From: Turritopsis dohrnii
Lineage: Eukaryota; Cnidaria; Hydrozoa; Anthoathecata; Oceaniidae
Assembly: GCA_027922465.2 (NCBI GenBank)
Contig: BQMF02000236.1
Coordinates: forward strand, 372,001-436,000
Reading direction: 5' to 3'
DNA: 64,000 nt
Below the pieces are notes generated by a model. That model saw nothing but the letters and a program-made list of their open reading frames with translations. It searched no databases and had not been told where the DNA came from. Made by a program: the position numbers and the translations under genes. Positions 47,401-62,400 of this stretch are shown here, in pieces (the stretch's first letter is position 1; each line of letters opens with the position of its first letter).

Positions 47401-50400
47401 ATGTTAGTGTCAGCAAAAGAGAAAGGTTACAGGGATTATTAAACAACACAAGCCTTAATCTCTTTTCTGAAAAGTAAGAATACAATGAGACATGTTACAT
47501 AAATCCAAAGTTGACAGCCATATGTGAGACTCAAATAATGAATGATGGATACCAGAAAGTGTTGTTCGAGGCATGTAATGACCTTGTTTAGTTAATACAC
47601 CATTTGTCGGAGATTGGAGTTTTGCAAAAAGATTTGCAATGTGATTTTTCCAGTTTAGATTTTCATCAAGATAGACACCATTGCATTTGAAAATCTGTTT
47701 ACGATTGTCTGTTTATGATTCATTGGAATGATACTTTAAGAAATCGCATGAACTTCGGATGTTTGCATTGGTTTAAAACTTACTAGCATTGAGGGTGATC
47801 TCATTTGCTTTGAGCCAGGTCTGTGGTCTTTTGAGATCTTGGTTTACAAGGAGTTAGGAAAGGTTGAAGTGTAAGAGATGTGTGTTCTTTTATATGAAAA
47901 TGTAAAATCATATGCTCATACTGAGATACCTTTATATAAAGGGGAAAGAATCAATCCTACATATTTTTGAAAACTACGTACATGCCAAGAACGAAACGAA
48001 AGCATGTGATTAATACGGAACACATGCTTATTCCTACATTTACATTATTTGTTGAAATTAGTTTGCCTGTTCTCTGACATATTGTGAGGCTCGTAATCTG
48101 TAAAGTCTGTAAATGACATACAGAGTTGCTGTTGAGAATTATTCACCTTATGCTTGCTGAACAGGTTTTTGCAGGAAAATTGAACTCCAGCAGGAAAAAG
48201 TTGTCAAACAAAGATGATACAAAGATTATGTAAAGCATGGTGTGAAGAAGGTTTACATAATATTTTACGTCAAAACGTTACAGTAACTGTTGTCTTTCAT
48301 CCGGGGTTATTTCAAAGGTCAATGTCAACTGAGCTCGAATTCAGACCATTAGGATAACGTTTTGAACGAAAACAGACCGTCAAGAGTAACCTATGATGTC
48401 ACCAATGATTTCGTGTTTACATTTTACTAGTATAAACTACTTTACACTGTCCATTATTTGTTTAAGACCACCCCTTTTGGTGCTTTACGTATTTTCAATT
48501 TGTAATAAACATTAAGGAAAAATGGTTTGGTTTTGATAAAGGTGTATGCATACAATAGAAAATGATAACAACATGTTAATAACATAGCATGTTGATATTT
48601 GATAGCTAATTTTAAAAACATGAAAAATAGCTTTATGACATTAAACCAACTCATTTACACTGATCATCAGATTTCTTGTTATTGATGTTTTCTTATTAAA
48701 ACAGTGTGCTAAAAGCAATATTCTTGAACAACAATCAATATTAGCAATATTGTGTTAATTTCTCAATATACGTGGTGTCATAATTCAACACTACTTCAGT
48801 AATCTAGTTATCTTTAATAACAAAAACATAACCTCGAAAAAATTCCATAGAAATTGAGAAGAGACAACTATGATGCAATCGCAGAAATCAGTATTTATAA
48901 AGAATCCACACAGGGTCAATAGAAACACAAACAAATAATCGATTGTGTGCAAAACGAGAAACTGTTTAGCTTTAGCGGCCGGACATTTGTGATGATGTCT
49001 GTCACAATATCAAATGATTACAAAGAGATTAAAAAACTGAAATACAAGAACTTCAACATCTTCCATTGAAAAGATCATGTGCAAACAGTTTTTATGTGCA
49101 GAATAAATGTGATAAATGGTGATGAAACATTCACAAATAAAAGTAAATAAGGTGAATGCTGATAATGAAATGTAACAGCTTTGTATCAATCAAATCATCA
49201 CGCTGCTGACAAGCGCTTCAAAGTGCTTCAGTAGAATGTTTTTTTACAAGTGTTATTATGGAGTACATTGTTTAGTTGAGAACAAACAACAACAAACAAC
49301 AAAAAACAAGTCCCTGCAGCATTTCAATAATCCAATTTTTTAATCTAACTGAAATTTGCTCATGTGTGGCTAATAGCAATTTTATTTTGTATATATTTGA
49401 TCAATTCCTTAGGAAATGTAAGAGCTTATCTTCAACCACTAAGCCCTTTTGATGTTCATAATGTGCCCTTTTCCCTTCTGCCGGACGCCGCCCTTCCATT
49501 CTGGATTAGACCCTGACTTTGAAATCAAATCTATTTAAAGTAACATATAAGCCCCTTCAAAATTTGGTCCAAATGCTCGTATTTTACCAAGTTATGAAAA
49601 ATCATCAACTTATTCAAAATCATTATGATTAACTATTCCATGTACAAATTTTCAGGAAAATCAAAAATTTAGCACCAAGTCCTTCTCAACCAGAAATTAT
49701 ATTAACAGACCAAGACCAAGTTGAATTCAGTCAACACTTACAAATTGTTGGAAATTTGACATAAACTGTTGTGAAGTTTACTAATGGCCCATTAAAAATT
49801 CAAAAATAAATCAAAGAACTTGACCAAGGTTCTAATTGCTTTGCAAGGGTCAGACTAAAAACAAAACAAGAAACTCATTGTGCCTTCTATACAAATAGTA
49901 TTAAATAAGAATTTGTTTACTTTTTTAAGAAACGCTGACTCAGCAAAGTCGTGAAAAAGGCCTGTGAATATCATGTTAGTTCATGATATTACAGAAGCTC
50001 TTGGGTACAAGTAAGTATGCTTCAAGTATTAACGTTAAGTATTTTAACGTGTTTTTCACGCGCGTCAGTTCACTCACGAACACGACAGAAAAGGAACGTC
50101 GGAAACGACGGTAACTGTGACGTGATTTAAACACAAGCGCCGTTATCTATATGAACCCGTTTAAATCGAAATGCATAGCAATGTTGTTTCACACGTAACT
50201 TTGTGACCTATTACGTCATAAACCGACGTTCAACATACAACGCGAAAAACCTCATGAAAGTCTTAAGGCCGCTCAATAAAACTTATGGCTAGGATACAAC
50301 TCGCAGGCCACAGTTGTATAACAATATACAAATTAATCGAGTGTACGAAAAAAAAGGACAAAGGAGGGAGACCACGTCAATAGTTATGAGACGAAACAGA

Positions 50401-53400
50401 GAAGATGGCCACCCGCCGACAACGGAGATCAGACGATCGTTGTTTTCTTAGGCTGAATCTACACTACACGAAAAATATCACCGAAGAAAAATATAATTTC
50501 GCCGGAAATAAATTGTTTAAACTCTCACTCGCCAACACCACATTATGTTACGTTTACGTCACAATTGCGCCAACTCTCTATTTTAGAAGGGTCGCTCGGT
50601 GTTAGTAACATGTTTCAATGAGGGATTCACACTGCAAACCTCAGTTCATCATCTTTTACATATAATACAACTGCCACGATGTAAAGCTATAATTGCTTGC
50701 TGTACATTTATTTACAGCACTGTTCCATGAGAATATCGATTTTTTTCGTAAAACCCTTTTATTATTCCAGAGAAGCATCTGAATGATCTGTTCTCATTTC
50801 ATTATGTATTACGGAGATAATAGCATTTCGGAAAACAGGGAATTAAATTCAATATAAAATGTAATGTGTTTTCGTGAATTTCAGAAATTGGAAATTGTTT
50901 CCTTTCTCTGCTCAAACTTGATTCCTCTAATTGTTTTTGCGCCCAGTTCTTTTAAACGACTCTCTTAATCAGGCGCCAATTCAAAAAAAAAAAAAAAAAA
51001 AAAAAAATTATAAAAAAAATATGCTCAATTCTTAATCAAATATTTATAGTAAATATCTTTACTAGTTTCCACTTCCATTGTTGGAGTCAGTTATGTGCCT
51101 CTCGAAAAACCGACATTTCAGACGACAATTGCGTCATTGTAAGGTCACCAACATAACAATTAGGCGACACTACACGAGTCGGTGTCTCAAAGTGATGTCA
51201 TTATCGGTTATGGTATAACCCAAATTATTATTATTTTTTTTAATAATCAAAATTAGAAATTGATAACTTTCTCAGTGTTTCAGACGAAACGTCATAAATT
51301 TTACAACGGAATTGTCGCCAGTTGATCGATAGAAAAAAAAAAGATCAAATACAATAAGGGGACATCACCTCTATCAATGGATATCACCCTGGACACTAAT
51401 ATGACATCTTAAAATATTTAAATCACCACAGAGTTAATTAAACAAAATGACGTAATCCTATGAAAATCCCTTTAACGACTTATCAACGGCACGTACGTTA
51501 GATACCACTAATAGATGTCGGAAAACTGCTTTATAACGCGGGTGGATGATAAAAATATCTTACATCACCACTTTGTTCATCGCAATTGCATAATTGAAAT
51601 TAAAACCTCCAGGTGGTTGACATTTCTTTGTGGCCTCCAACCTTGCGGAATGGGACCTGACCACACTATGCCATAAAAAGTTCACTGCAACATAAAAGAG
51701 AATTTTGTTCCACAGTGTAGATCAGGCCTAATGATTGAATTTCACTTTTGATTATTACCAAGAGATGATTTCTTCCCACGTGCCAAACAGATGATAATTT
51801 TCGTGAATCGTTTTTTGTCTCCCGCTGCGGAGGACAGGATATGACTTGAGGGAAACAACAACTACTGATCACTGTTAAAAACCGATTTGACAAGTTTTAC
51901 AATGACAAGTAGAATATAAGAATATAACTGTTTCCATTGACAAATGAAGCATGAAGTTCTATTATCAGTGCAGTTGTCTTTTTTTTTCTAAAAACTCTTT
52001 GGATCGTTTTGTTATTAAAATTCCAAAGCAGTGAGACACACTAATCCACAGTGCTGTGTGGGAGTTGAGTTACACGTTGTTTTTTTAATAAGCAACCAAG
52101 ATCAGACGTTAGTAGTAATGTTGCTTAAACAATGACCATTTTTTAGTATGGTTCTTAATTTGTTGCTAAGCATTAATTGAAAAAATATATATTTTCCGGT
52201 CTTGAAAACCTTTGTGTACGTTTAAGTATCTAAGTACAAAGTGTAGGATATAATCATACAGTTTATCTAACAATTTCAGACCACTAAAACTATTTGGTGT
52301 AAACCTTATAAGATTTGTTTGGATAGCCGAGTTTATGAACAACTCTTGCCTCGTTTTTTCAAACGCTTTTATGAGTGTTTTTACCGAAAAGTTTGGTGGT
52401 CTGAAATTGTTAGATAAACACACTCTAATACTGCAACCTAGTGTAACAACCTAATGTAACAATTTTAAGAAATGTGCTTTAGCTATTCTGGTAGTGCTGT
52501 TACTTAACATTTTGAGAAAAGTTACCAGTGTTGCTTATAAACTTGTTGCTTATAAGAAAACCCGTGTAATTAAAAGGGTTTTTCCCGAGCATGTAAGAAA
52601 AAACATGACATAAAAGTGTTATTCATTAGATCTTTTTTTTTTTTGCTTTGAGTTTTTTTATGTACAACCAGGTGGTGTGAAAACACGAAACAAACAAAAC
52701 AAAAAACAAAAAAACAAAGTCACCAACACGAAAATAATTACAATATGAGTCGAAGCATGTAATGAGAAAAAAACAACAAGTCTTTTCGTTAAAATATTGT
52801 CACCGGTGACGTCACATCTTGAAAAAAAAAATCTTGAAAAAACTTTCTTGAAGGCCATATTGCCACTATCGGAAAAGTAAATTGCTCGTTACAAATTCAT
52901 GATGACGCCTGACAATAGAAACCAAGACAGAACGATGTGCCAATAAAAACATCAAAAGCAAAACAAAAAACATGGAGTTTGAAAACAGCTGCTTCGTTAC
53001 TACGCAACGAATGCGTATGCATAAATTTACATAAGTATATCAATTCACTGAATTTACATAAGAAAGTTCATTCAGTAAAAAAAATACGAGTAAATATTAC
53101 CGTTTGAATACACAATGTATTTTGAAATGAAAAGAATAGTCGTTGTCATAACACCATAAGATGACATTTTAGATATGCCACGAATTCTTTCAATCTGTAC
53201 AAATAAACGTCACAAAGGCTTAAGTAGAAAACAGCGCTGTCGACAAAAAACGAACAGTTAGAACTAGTGTCACAATTGTATGACGGAACAACGGTTATCA
53301 AACTAAACTCGCCTATATTTTCGTTTTATAATTCAGAATAAAAAAAACACGTCACAAAGGGAGTAATTAAGAAGGCTCACCAAAGCATTACTTGATAACC

Positions 53401-56400
53401 AGAAAAAGTAGATGGGAGTATATCATTGAAAGATATAGACCTATTTCCAAAATGAAATCACACAAAACAACATCAAAATAAAAATACCCGCTTGTATGAG
53501 AACCAAAAGTGGATTAGTTCTTGTTGTTTTGAAAAGAAAGGTATATATCATATTGTAAAAAAGGAACTTTAGAATATATATGCACAATATCTACAGCTAT
53601 TATATATATTGAAAAAAAAACAAAAAACAAAAACAAATAAAAAAAACAACAGAAAATTGCATCTGCAACAAACATACTGTACATCTTCACTATTTTTCTT
53701 CTTCTTTACAATTTTCATCCTTGGATTGTTTCGGACGACCTTTTGTTGCTAAAATTGTCTGAATCTCACTCTGCATGAACGCCCATGGTAAATTACTTCC
53801 AATTAGGGGACACCTTTTACCACTCGGACAAAATACGTCATTACCAAATCCCTGTTTTTTTATACTGTCTTTTGAGCATGGAAAACAAAATTTATGCCCA
53901 GTAACTGATGGGCATTGAACAAAATGAGTGTCTTCCAGCCAATCATCACATATACTACATTTCAATTGACTTACACCTTTTGCCCCTACTTTCTTGGTAT
54001 GACTCTCTGAATTGCTGTCTTTGCGTTGTTTGTTTTCCTCAGTCTTAATATTAAGACTATTTTCATCTTTCGATTCATTGGTATCTTTCTCGATATTTTG
54101 AGGTGATTTGCGAGTTTCTGAGGGAGTTTTTCGCTCCTTAATAATGTTAGGGTTAGTTTCAGCACTTGCAGCACTAATTAATGCAGCCATTGATGAAGGA
54201 ACCCAAGGTGCTTTAGGCGATGGTTGATGGGGTGTAGGTGGCTGATTCCCTGGTGTTAACGGTGCATGCGGCAAAGGAGTGGGATGACGTGAATGCTCCA
54301 TCATAGCTGCAGAACGAGTAAGATGCATATTATCAGGAGGGCCAGTTAAGTGAGCCATAGACAGTCGCAATGCATCAACTTGAGATTGCATCCATAAGTG
54401 TCGCTGAATTTGCTCATCTTCACGCTCTTTATAAGTTCTTCTCGGAGCACGAGGTGGGACACCAGGAGGCTCGATGTCTTCAGCTTTTCGTTTTGACCGA
54501 TATTTATTACTTTGAGAAAACACTGGAGGACCAAGCATAGGATGGAAAGCAGGATGCTCAGTTACCCTCTGTGGTAAGTAACTTCGACTAATTGGTTCCT
54601 TAAAAATTCGAATGTTTTCTGGCAGGAGATCACCTAATAATCTCCACTCATTAGGATTTCCTTGAACCTCGTATTCGAGATATTTAAAACCTGAAGACAA
54701 TCCTCTGCCAATTTCCTTCATAGAATCCTGATACATTTGCTTGGCAACAGAGGAAGCACTTTGACAAAAGTTTTCAGAGCCACGTGGATATTCAATGTGA
54801 ATTTTCAGTTCAAATTCATTTGGAGAAGTTACGCCAGTACGAGGTGCTGCTTCAAATAAAAACACTCGACCCACATGGTTATGATCTTTCTTAAATCTCA
54901 CATCAAATGGAACACATGAATTAAGAATTTCTAATGTTTCTCTTACAATTTCCGGATATTCTGAAAATTCAGGTGGCCTACGAATGATTGGCATGCGTGG
55001 AGGGGGGCCATCTTTTGCAGCAACATTAGCAAGAAATCTTCGGTGTTCGTCATGAGTTATATCATCTGTATTCCGTGAATTAACAACTACTGACTGTGCT
55101 CCAGGTTCATTTGGAATTGCAAAGGAACTTTTAGAAGTAAAACTTTCAGGAGGTACATCTGAATGTTGTGCCTGTTCTGATTTCACTGAATGATGTATAA
55201 AACGCATGTGCTCGCTGTTATGATGTGGAATAAGGTTATGATATTGTGCAAAAGGGTACTGACTATTTGTCATATTAGATACTGCATCCATTGAACCATT
55301 GGAGTGTCCACCAGGACTTGGACTTGAACCGATTGACGTTCCTGCCGAATTCAGACTTTGGCCTTTCAACGAACGTACTTGATGTTCCCACCCTTTTCGT
55401 AAAGATCTAACGTAATCAATCACTGCTTCAATTCTGTCTGAACCTTCGTAATTACAACAACCACGACATATTGGCTCACTGAAATCATTGAGTATTGCCC
55501 AAGGTGCTCGAGGACAGTCACAAAGATAACACTGTTGTCGCTGAAATCTGCTATTCATACTTTGAGTCCAAGAGGAGTACGCCATATAAGATAAAACAGT
55601 GACTTTTAACCATTCAAAAAATAGTTAAAATCTTTAACAATGAAGTTGTGTTATATTTAAGTAACTTTTCCGAACTCACAAAAATAAATTAAACATTTTC
55701 TTCAACAGCAAATCACCACCTATGAGAGAACTTTGTCTGCATCTCATTCAGCTGCAGAAGAATCGAACAGATCAACACGCTGACGTCAAAGTCTTTTGAT
55801 TGTATGGAACGATCTAACACCCATATATGGAAGTTCGCAATCGACAAATTTTTAAATAGAGACGAGAATAAACAAAGCGCCAAACGTCACTTCGCGCAGG
55901 CGTATTACATCAACCACTATTATATTTCCCAGGCCACGAAACGAAACAAAGATAGAAAGATTCGGTCGTTGGCTTTGTTTTATCATGGTTTTATTCGGAA
56001 AAATAAAAACAAAACAAAATATTAAGTAATCTTTGAGACATTCCTTTTCATTAAAAGAACCGTCTAGTTAACAATGGAAATATTTTGGATCAAACGTGTG
56101 GATAATAATTATATATATATTTTTTTCATGATGCATAATATTTTGTAAGTAATTGTAAGTAATGGACTTACAAAACACTAATCACGTGTTTGACTCATTG
56201 TTGAATTTATCACGTCGTCATTAATTATTTAGTGAGGCGTGTATTAAACCATTTTAAGAACACACCCTCGTGTAGTTTAGGTTTGAACACAACTATTATC
56301 AACAAACTTTTAAAATTAACGAAATTTAAAATTGATGTAAATTTCTCTCAGGGAAAAACACTGACCCTGAACAAAATGTTTAAACAGGAAACATCCTTTC

Positions 56401-59400
56401 GACACGTCACCATTCATTCATTTAATGAACAAAACACAATATAATAACTTTCTTACTCAACAGAACACTTAGTGGAAAAATGATGATGTTGGATTTAATA
56501 AAAATAAAACTCAAGATGGGAAAGATTGCAGAAAATTCTTTCAGCGTGTTCGCCGACGTTCTAAAAATAGTTTATTATTATAAGCCACGTTGTGGACTTC
56601 CGGAAGCACATAACTACATTTTCACCTGAATAATACTGTTTTTTCAAAAGAATTTTTCAAGATAGTAAGCCTCATTACAAGGATAGGTATATTGTGATAT
56701 TTTTTATCAGAGCTTCATTTAGGATGTGTGCATTATGAAAGAAAATTAAAAACATTAAAATGCTAAATGGCCATGCGAGTCTATAATAATTCTGACAACA
56801 AACCATTTTTGTGCTTAAGTACCGGAAATTTTCGAATTCCACATTTGTGAACTAAGCATTGCATAGGGAATGACCGTGCAAAAATGTCAGTATATTGAAA
56901 ATTACCTAACTACAAATAGCGCTTATTAGGCGGTCATTAATCAGGCAACGATTAGAGATTATTTGATTCTAAAAAAAATTAACATGATACAGTGCGTTCT
57001 CTTATTATTTATTGAGATAAACGTTTCGTATATTGCGAAATCTCGTTGTGTATCGAAGCAGTTTCCTAAAGCGGGATTTCCACTTACAAATATGAGCGAA
57101 TTGCGAAAAACTTTCGCTCGAACTACGTCATTGCTTACTAGTACGCATGTGCAAACACTTTCCTCGACAAACATATTTCTTGCGCGTGCGAAAAAATGTG
57201 GTTGAACTTTGTTCAACTTTGATAATTTGTTTCGCGCGGAATGTCAGTATCAACCAATCAAAATCTATCTTTGACTCAATGACATATTGTTCTGACTGAA
57301 CAAATTTCTTTGAGAAATACTTTTCAGTTCCCGAATAGTGGAACTTAACAAAGCAGTTTCGAGCAGTTTTGTAAGTGGAAATCGGCCTTAACGTATAAGG
57401 AATAGGTTCGAGACAAGCAAATCGAGACCAAAAGTGATGGAATAATCAGGACCATACGGAAAGATAATTGTTAAAAAAGCAGACTTGGAAATTAAAGATA
57501 ACTTGTCGAATATACGATGGATAGACATACCTCAACAAAATATTTCTGATATGAGTTCAAATATCTAAAAGGATCCATGACGGAGAGCATCAATATTATG
57601 ATTATGAAAATTGCAGATAGTGTAGCCTACTTAGACATTATCCAACGTTATCAAACACATGACACAGCTTGGGATCTACTGATAAGGAGTGAAAAGTACT
57701 TTATCCGTTCAGCATAAAACCAGTCACTGTTTAAATTTTTAATTTTTAGAGTGCTTTGACATTTCTACAAAAGAAATCTAAAGATTTTAAAGCCTGATTC
57801 GAATTCGAAAACATCTTATTGCCTTCAATCAAAGACAATACACAATCGATATTTACAAATGAAGCAGCAGTAACTTAAAAACATTACCATAATCAGCCGG
57901 CACATTTGTTAAAAAATCTCTGTGAAGGAGTGCCTTTCAATAGAAATATACACACAATTTCAATAAAAGTGCTCTCCATCGTAGTGACTTTTACCGATTT
58001 CGCCGACTGGGTTATCAGCATCGCACGTTTGGTCTTGTAAAGAAAGTCTTGAACTGCTATGAAGGTCGTAAGAGCCCTTACGTCAGTGAGGGAATCTCCA
58101 CGAGAGGAGAACCAATCATTTGTTCACCTCGTCAGATTCATTCTTTTATTATTCGAATGAGAGATTCCCATTGCTGACATCAGCATGATGCAAGTCTCAG
58201 TTCTCCTTATAACGGTTTATTATCTTCAACGAACTTTATCTGAAGAAATATTTCCATGAAGTTAATTCGGCGCCAAAATCTCGTTTGTCAAGTCGTCGAG
58301 TCGTTATAGATGAACACTCGCTTTTCAAATGAAGGCATTTTAGAAGATGACGCGTTCTTCAAAATTTGTCGGTCTTTCATATCAAAAACTACTAAAATTT
58401 CATGATCTGTTTATTCCAAATGACACTATTCGTGAGCCCCTTACTTGAAATCAGGCGATATAGGGCGTTCCACGGAACATGAACATATTAATGTGAGGTA
58501 TATATTTCATTATATAAAGATAAAGAGAAGGGATTTCTTTCAGAATTCTAACGAACAATCAAATGTATCTGAAAGAAAAGGGAATCCTTCACAGTTTGGT
58601 CATTTTCTCATTCATAACCATGCAATGCCCCATGTTTCATACAACTACTAGAAAACATGACGGCCAGCATCACGACTTATGTAAATATGGCACAAAAATC
58701 TGTTTTTGTGTAAAAGCCAACACTGACTTAGAGAAACTGGTAATCAGGTTGCACCGCCTCATTTTCTGAACCGACTGAACATCCAAAACGGCTAATCTTC
58801 CGAAGCGCCTCAATTACACAGCATCTAGCGACCCCAACTTCTAAAACGCCTCAATTTGAAAAACGAGTGTTCATCTAAAACGACTCGACGACTTGTATGT
58901 CGACTTATTGTGAACCACGTTAACTTCTAAAACGATTAATGACGTCACAAGTCGACATCTAAAATGACTCGACGATTTGATAAACGAGATTTTGGATCGA
59001 TCTAACTTCATGTATTTCGTATCATGTAATTCCTGCGCACTCCTTCCCCGCGTTTTACTCTTTTCTATGCGATAGAAAAGTTGAATAAACAAGAAACACT
59101 TTGCATTGTGTCAATCTCTCTTCAAGATATGTCAAAATAAATCAAAATGCACATTTTCAAAAAATTGGAAGCATTTTGAAGCAAGTTTGATCCAAATTAG
59201 GATCAACAGATTTCTTCAACAAATTGCGAAAATACGAACGGGAAATTCAACCTCAGTTTAGACACTTTGATGTGTTTTTAAAATAATATAATCACTTTGA
59301 ACTTTTAGTCCAAATTTGGGCCAAAATTTCCCTTTCCTGACCACATTATGAAAAATAGTTGTCAAATTCGAAATCAACATTAATAATGAATACATGTACA

Positions 59401-62400
59401 AATTTTCGTGAACATTTTTCGAATACAGACTCGAAATGGTCGCTGATTGGAGATGGTCGCTGTGTGGAGGCTTTCTTATGAGAGTGTGACTGGACCAGCA
59501 TGGTTTAGTGGTCGTTGATGGGAGGTGGTCGTTGCGCAGAGGTGGTCGCTATTGAAGTTTGAACTGTATTTGGTCCAAAATTCTGTTGACCTTTCCTGAC
59601 TATTCACTATGCTGTCATCCTTAGTTGTAGAATTTTGAAGCTACTTGCGTCCACGTGAGACAAGCACTTTGCATTTCAAACACGTGGAACGTAGAACGTG
59701 ACTTAAAACTATAAAAAATGAGCAGGCTGGTTCTCATTCATTTCCGTGCAGTTTCAGGTTTTCAGCCTTCCTGTTATGAAGTTTACAGTTTAAAATGTGT
59801 TTCCAAATGTTCAAGAGTAGTATCCTAAAAATGAGTTTTTTAAAGTTTTTTAAACCAGAACACAAACATATGGCGAACTAGCAATCAAAAATTTATGTGG
59901 TAACAAGGTGCAGATTATAAAAACTTCACTGTAGTTTTACGTAACTTTGGGAAACAACTGATAAAAACATCTCCTCTGATGGACTTTCTGACGCATATAT
60001 TTCCCGTAACTACTACTCTTAACTCGTAAACATCTCATCTGATGGACTTTCTGACGCATATATTTCCCTTGTTCTTAACTCCTTGACTACGCTAGTTCAG
60101 GACAATAGACATTTGTCGAAAGCAGTAAAGCCATCACTTTCTCATACTCAATAAGCACGAGTCTATTAATGTATCCGGACAGTAACTTGACGGACATTCC
60201 TTGACATTTCTTGGTCGTTGGGTAAATGGCCGGTCGTTGGGTAGATGGCTGGTCGGGATATCGTCCTAGAATCTTCTATTATCACTAATAAAAGACAACG
60301 TTCTCATACAATATCCATTTGATTTCCACAACGTTACCACGGAAGAGTAGAAAAGGAAATAACCGGTTTAAAGCTACACGTTTTTTTTTTTATAAGCAAC
60401 CAAGGTCAGGCCTTAGTAGTGATGTTGCTTAAAAAATGACCATTTTTTAGTACTAATGTTGCTTAATTTGTTGCTAAGAATTATTTGAAAGAATATTAAT
60501 TTCCAGTCTTGAAACGTTTGTCTAAGCTTAAGTATCTAAGTACAAAGCCTAGAACATAGTACTGCAACCTAGTGTAACCACCTAATGTTACAATTCTAAG
60601 AAATTTGCTGTAGCTATGCTAGTGCTGCATCATTTCAAAATTTCTTGTTGCTAATTTATGTAAGATCCATGTAGTACTGTTGCTTAACTTTTTGAGAAAA
60701 TTTACTAGTGTTGCTTATAAACGTGCTATTTATATAAAAAAACGTGTAGTCAGCATCCAGTAAGCATACTTAAAAGACATATCGGCATATATATATATAT
60801 ATGGTATATACTTTAATGAAGAAGAAGTTGGAAAACACGGTTTAAAGGAAGCCGAAGTTCCACCTGTTTATAAGGATAAAGGTGATCCTACTGGCAAATC
60901 AAATTATCGACCAATTACCTGTCTGTCACCGTTACCATAAATGTTTGGGAGATGAACTAAGTTCTTAGCTCGAAAATATTTTTACACTGCCATTTACCTG
61001 GATTCGTTAACGTTATCAAAAGTTCTCTTAAGCTTAATTCCCACTTGCGAAAAGTAAGTTCGTCGCATGAAAATGTATAAATTCGTCGCTTGTTCGATTT
61101 TTTAAAGCTCCTCACTTGTGTTCACATTGTGTTTTAAAACGAATGGAGTATATTTCCGTAAAATGATGTATCTGAATTTATAAGCTTATGTTATGAGAAG
61201 AAAAAACTACTTGCTTTACTTTATCTCATCCTTAAGTGAATGACCTTTAAAAACATCGGAACGTCCTTTGCATTAGCAATCCTAAATAAAACATGCACTA
61301 AGAAATTGTGTTTGAGATGTTGAATTCAAAGAGTTTCTTCATCTTCACCCTCTTGGAATTGATAAATGAGTTTATTTATCTCATGCTTGAGCCGGTTTTT
61401 AAGGCAAGCTTTTAAGCTCTTTAAAAACCATTATTCCAAATAAATCTTAAGCATCGTGTCGAACGTTAACGCAACAAGATCGAAATTGTATAACCATACT
61501 GATATGATAATGTCAGATGATGTCTTCACTGCTGATGGAACCGACTATAACGTGCTATTTAGGCTCCGCAGATGATTCAATTACCGCTTTTATATGAGAC
61601 ATTAATTCCGGCTCGGTGTTTTCTCTGGTATTGCTTTTGAATTTCTTGTTCTCTGAATATTGCTTTAATGTTCCAGTTGTCACACTAGACTTTTCACTAG
61701 CTACATCAGAGAATGTGTCCATTATGTCCAAAAATACTTTATTCAAATATAACTGTGTAAACAAATACATTCTAGTACCTTTTAAAGCTTTTACTCTAAA
61801 AATGTTTAGATAATTTGTGTCCTTCTTCTTTGCAAGAAACGTTTCATTTAAAGACTTGCAGACTTCAACTGAATGCACTCATGGAAATCGTTCCTATCAG
61901 AGCCAACCTAGAAGTCTGTTGATTCAATGAAAGCTTCTATCATAAAACTCAAATAACATGGAAGATTTCCTTCCAAATGCTTCCAAATTACTTACTACTT
62001 ACTTACTTACTCCTTTGTGCTATCGCTATCCAAAAGCTATGTTATATATAAAATCTTTTGCTACATGATGTACAGTCGATTTCATTAGGTCGTATTATTA
62101 CAAAGCTGTGCATACATAATTTTAGCATTGATGTTGAATAGAATAAATAAAAAATAAAATAAATATCTCATTATTAGCAGAAGCTTACCTTAATATAGGA
62201 GCAGGGTTACTACGTGGAGGTAAATCTCTGTCGCTAGGAAACCGAGTTACGCTTGCTTCGTCCGCCATTATCCGTTGTAATAGAGCTAAACCTATAGGAA
62301 TACAGCGGATGGATTAACGGCTTCAAAATTGGATCGATTTTCGAAAACAGGAAAGAACTCACCACTACCGCTTATCCGCGGACTAGTAGGCACATTCGAA

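Larger units (their letters stand above)
46849..53689. other. Distal part of the 15.3-kb TALPID3 intron
   Basis: Non-coding apart from a decayed LINE fragment (47430-47850) and a nested pair of inverted-repeat elements (52071-52568). A poly-A run of about 25 lies at 50983-51007. The segment 53320-53689 is the likely IRF2BP 3' UTR. Other stretches show nothing I can name. Confidence 0.45.

Noticed and set aside
52166..52423. 85-codon minus-strand frame
   Set aside because: It is produced by the nested inverted-repeat element; its arms give similar text (LSNNFRPPN / LDKLY) on both strands.
56959..57216. Pair of overlapping frames on both strands near 57 kb
   Set aside because: Explained by an inverted-repeat element at 57069-57391; no recognisable protein content.
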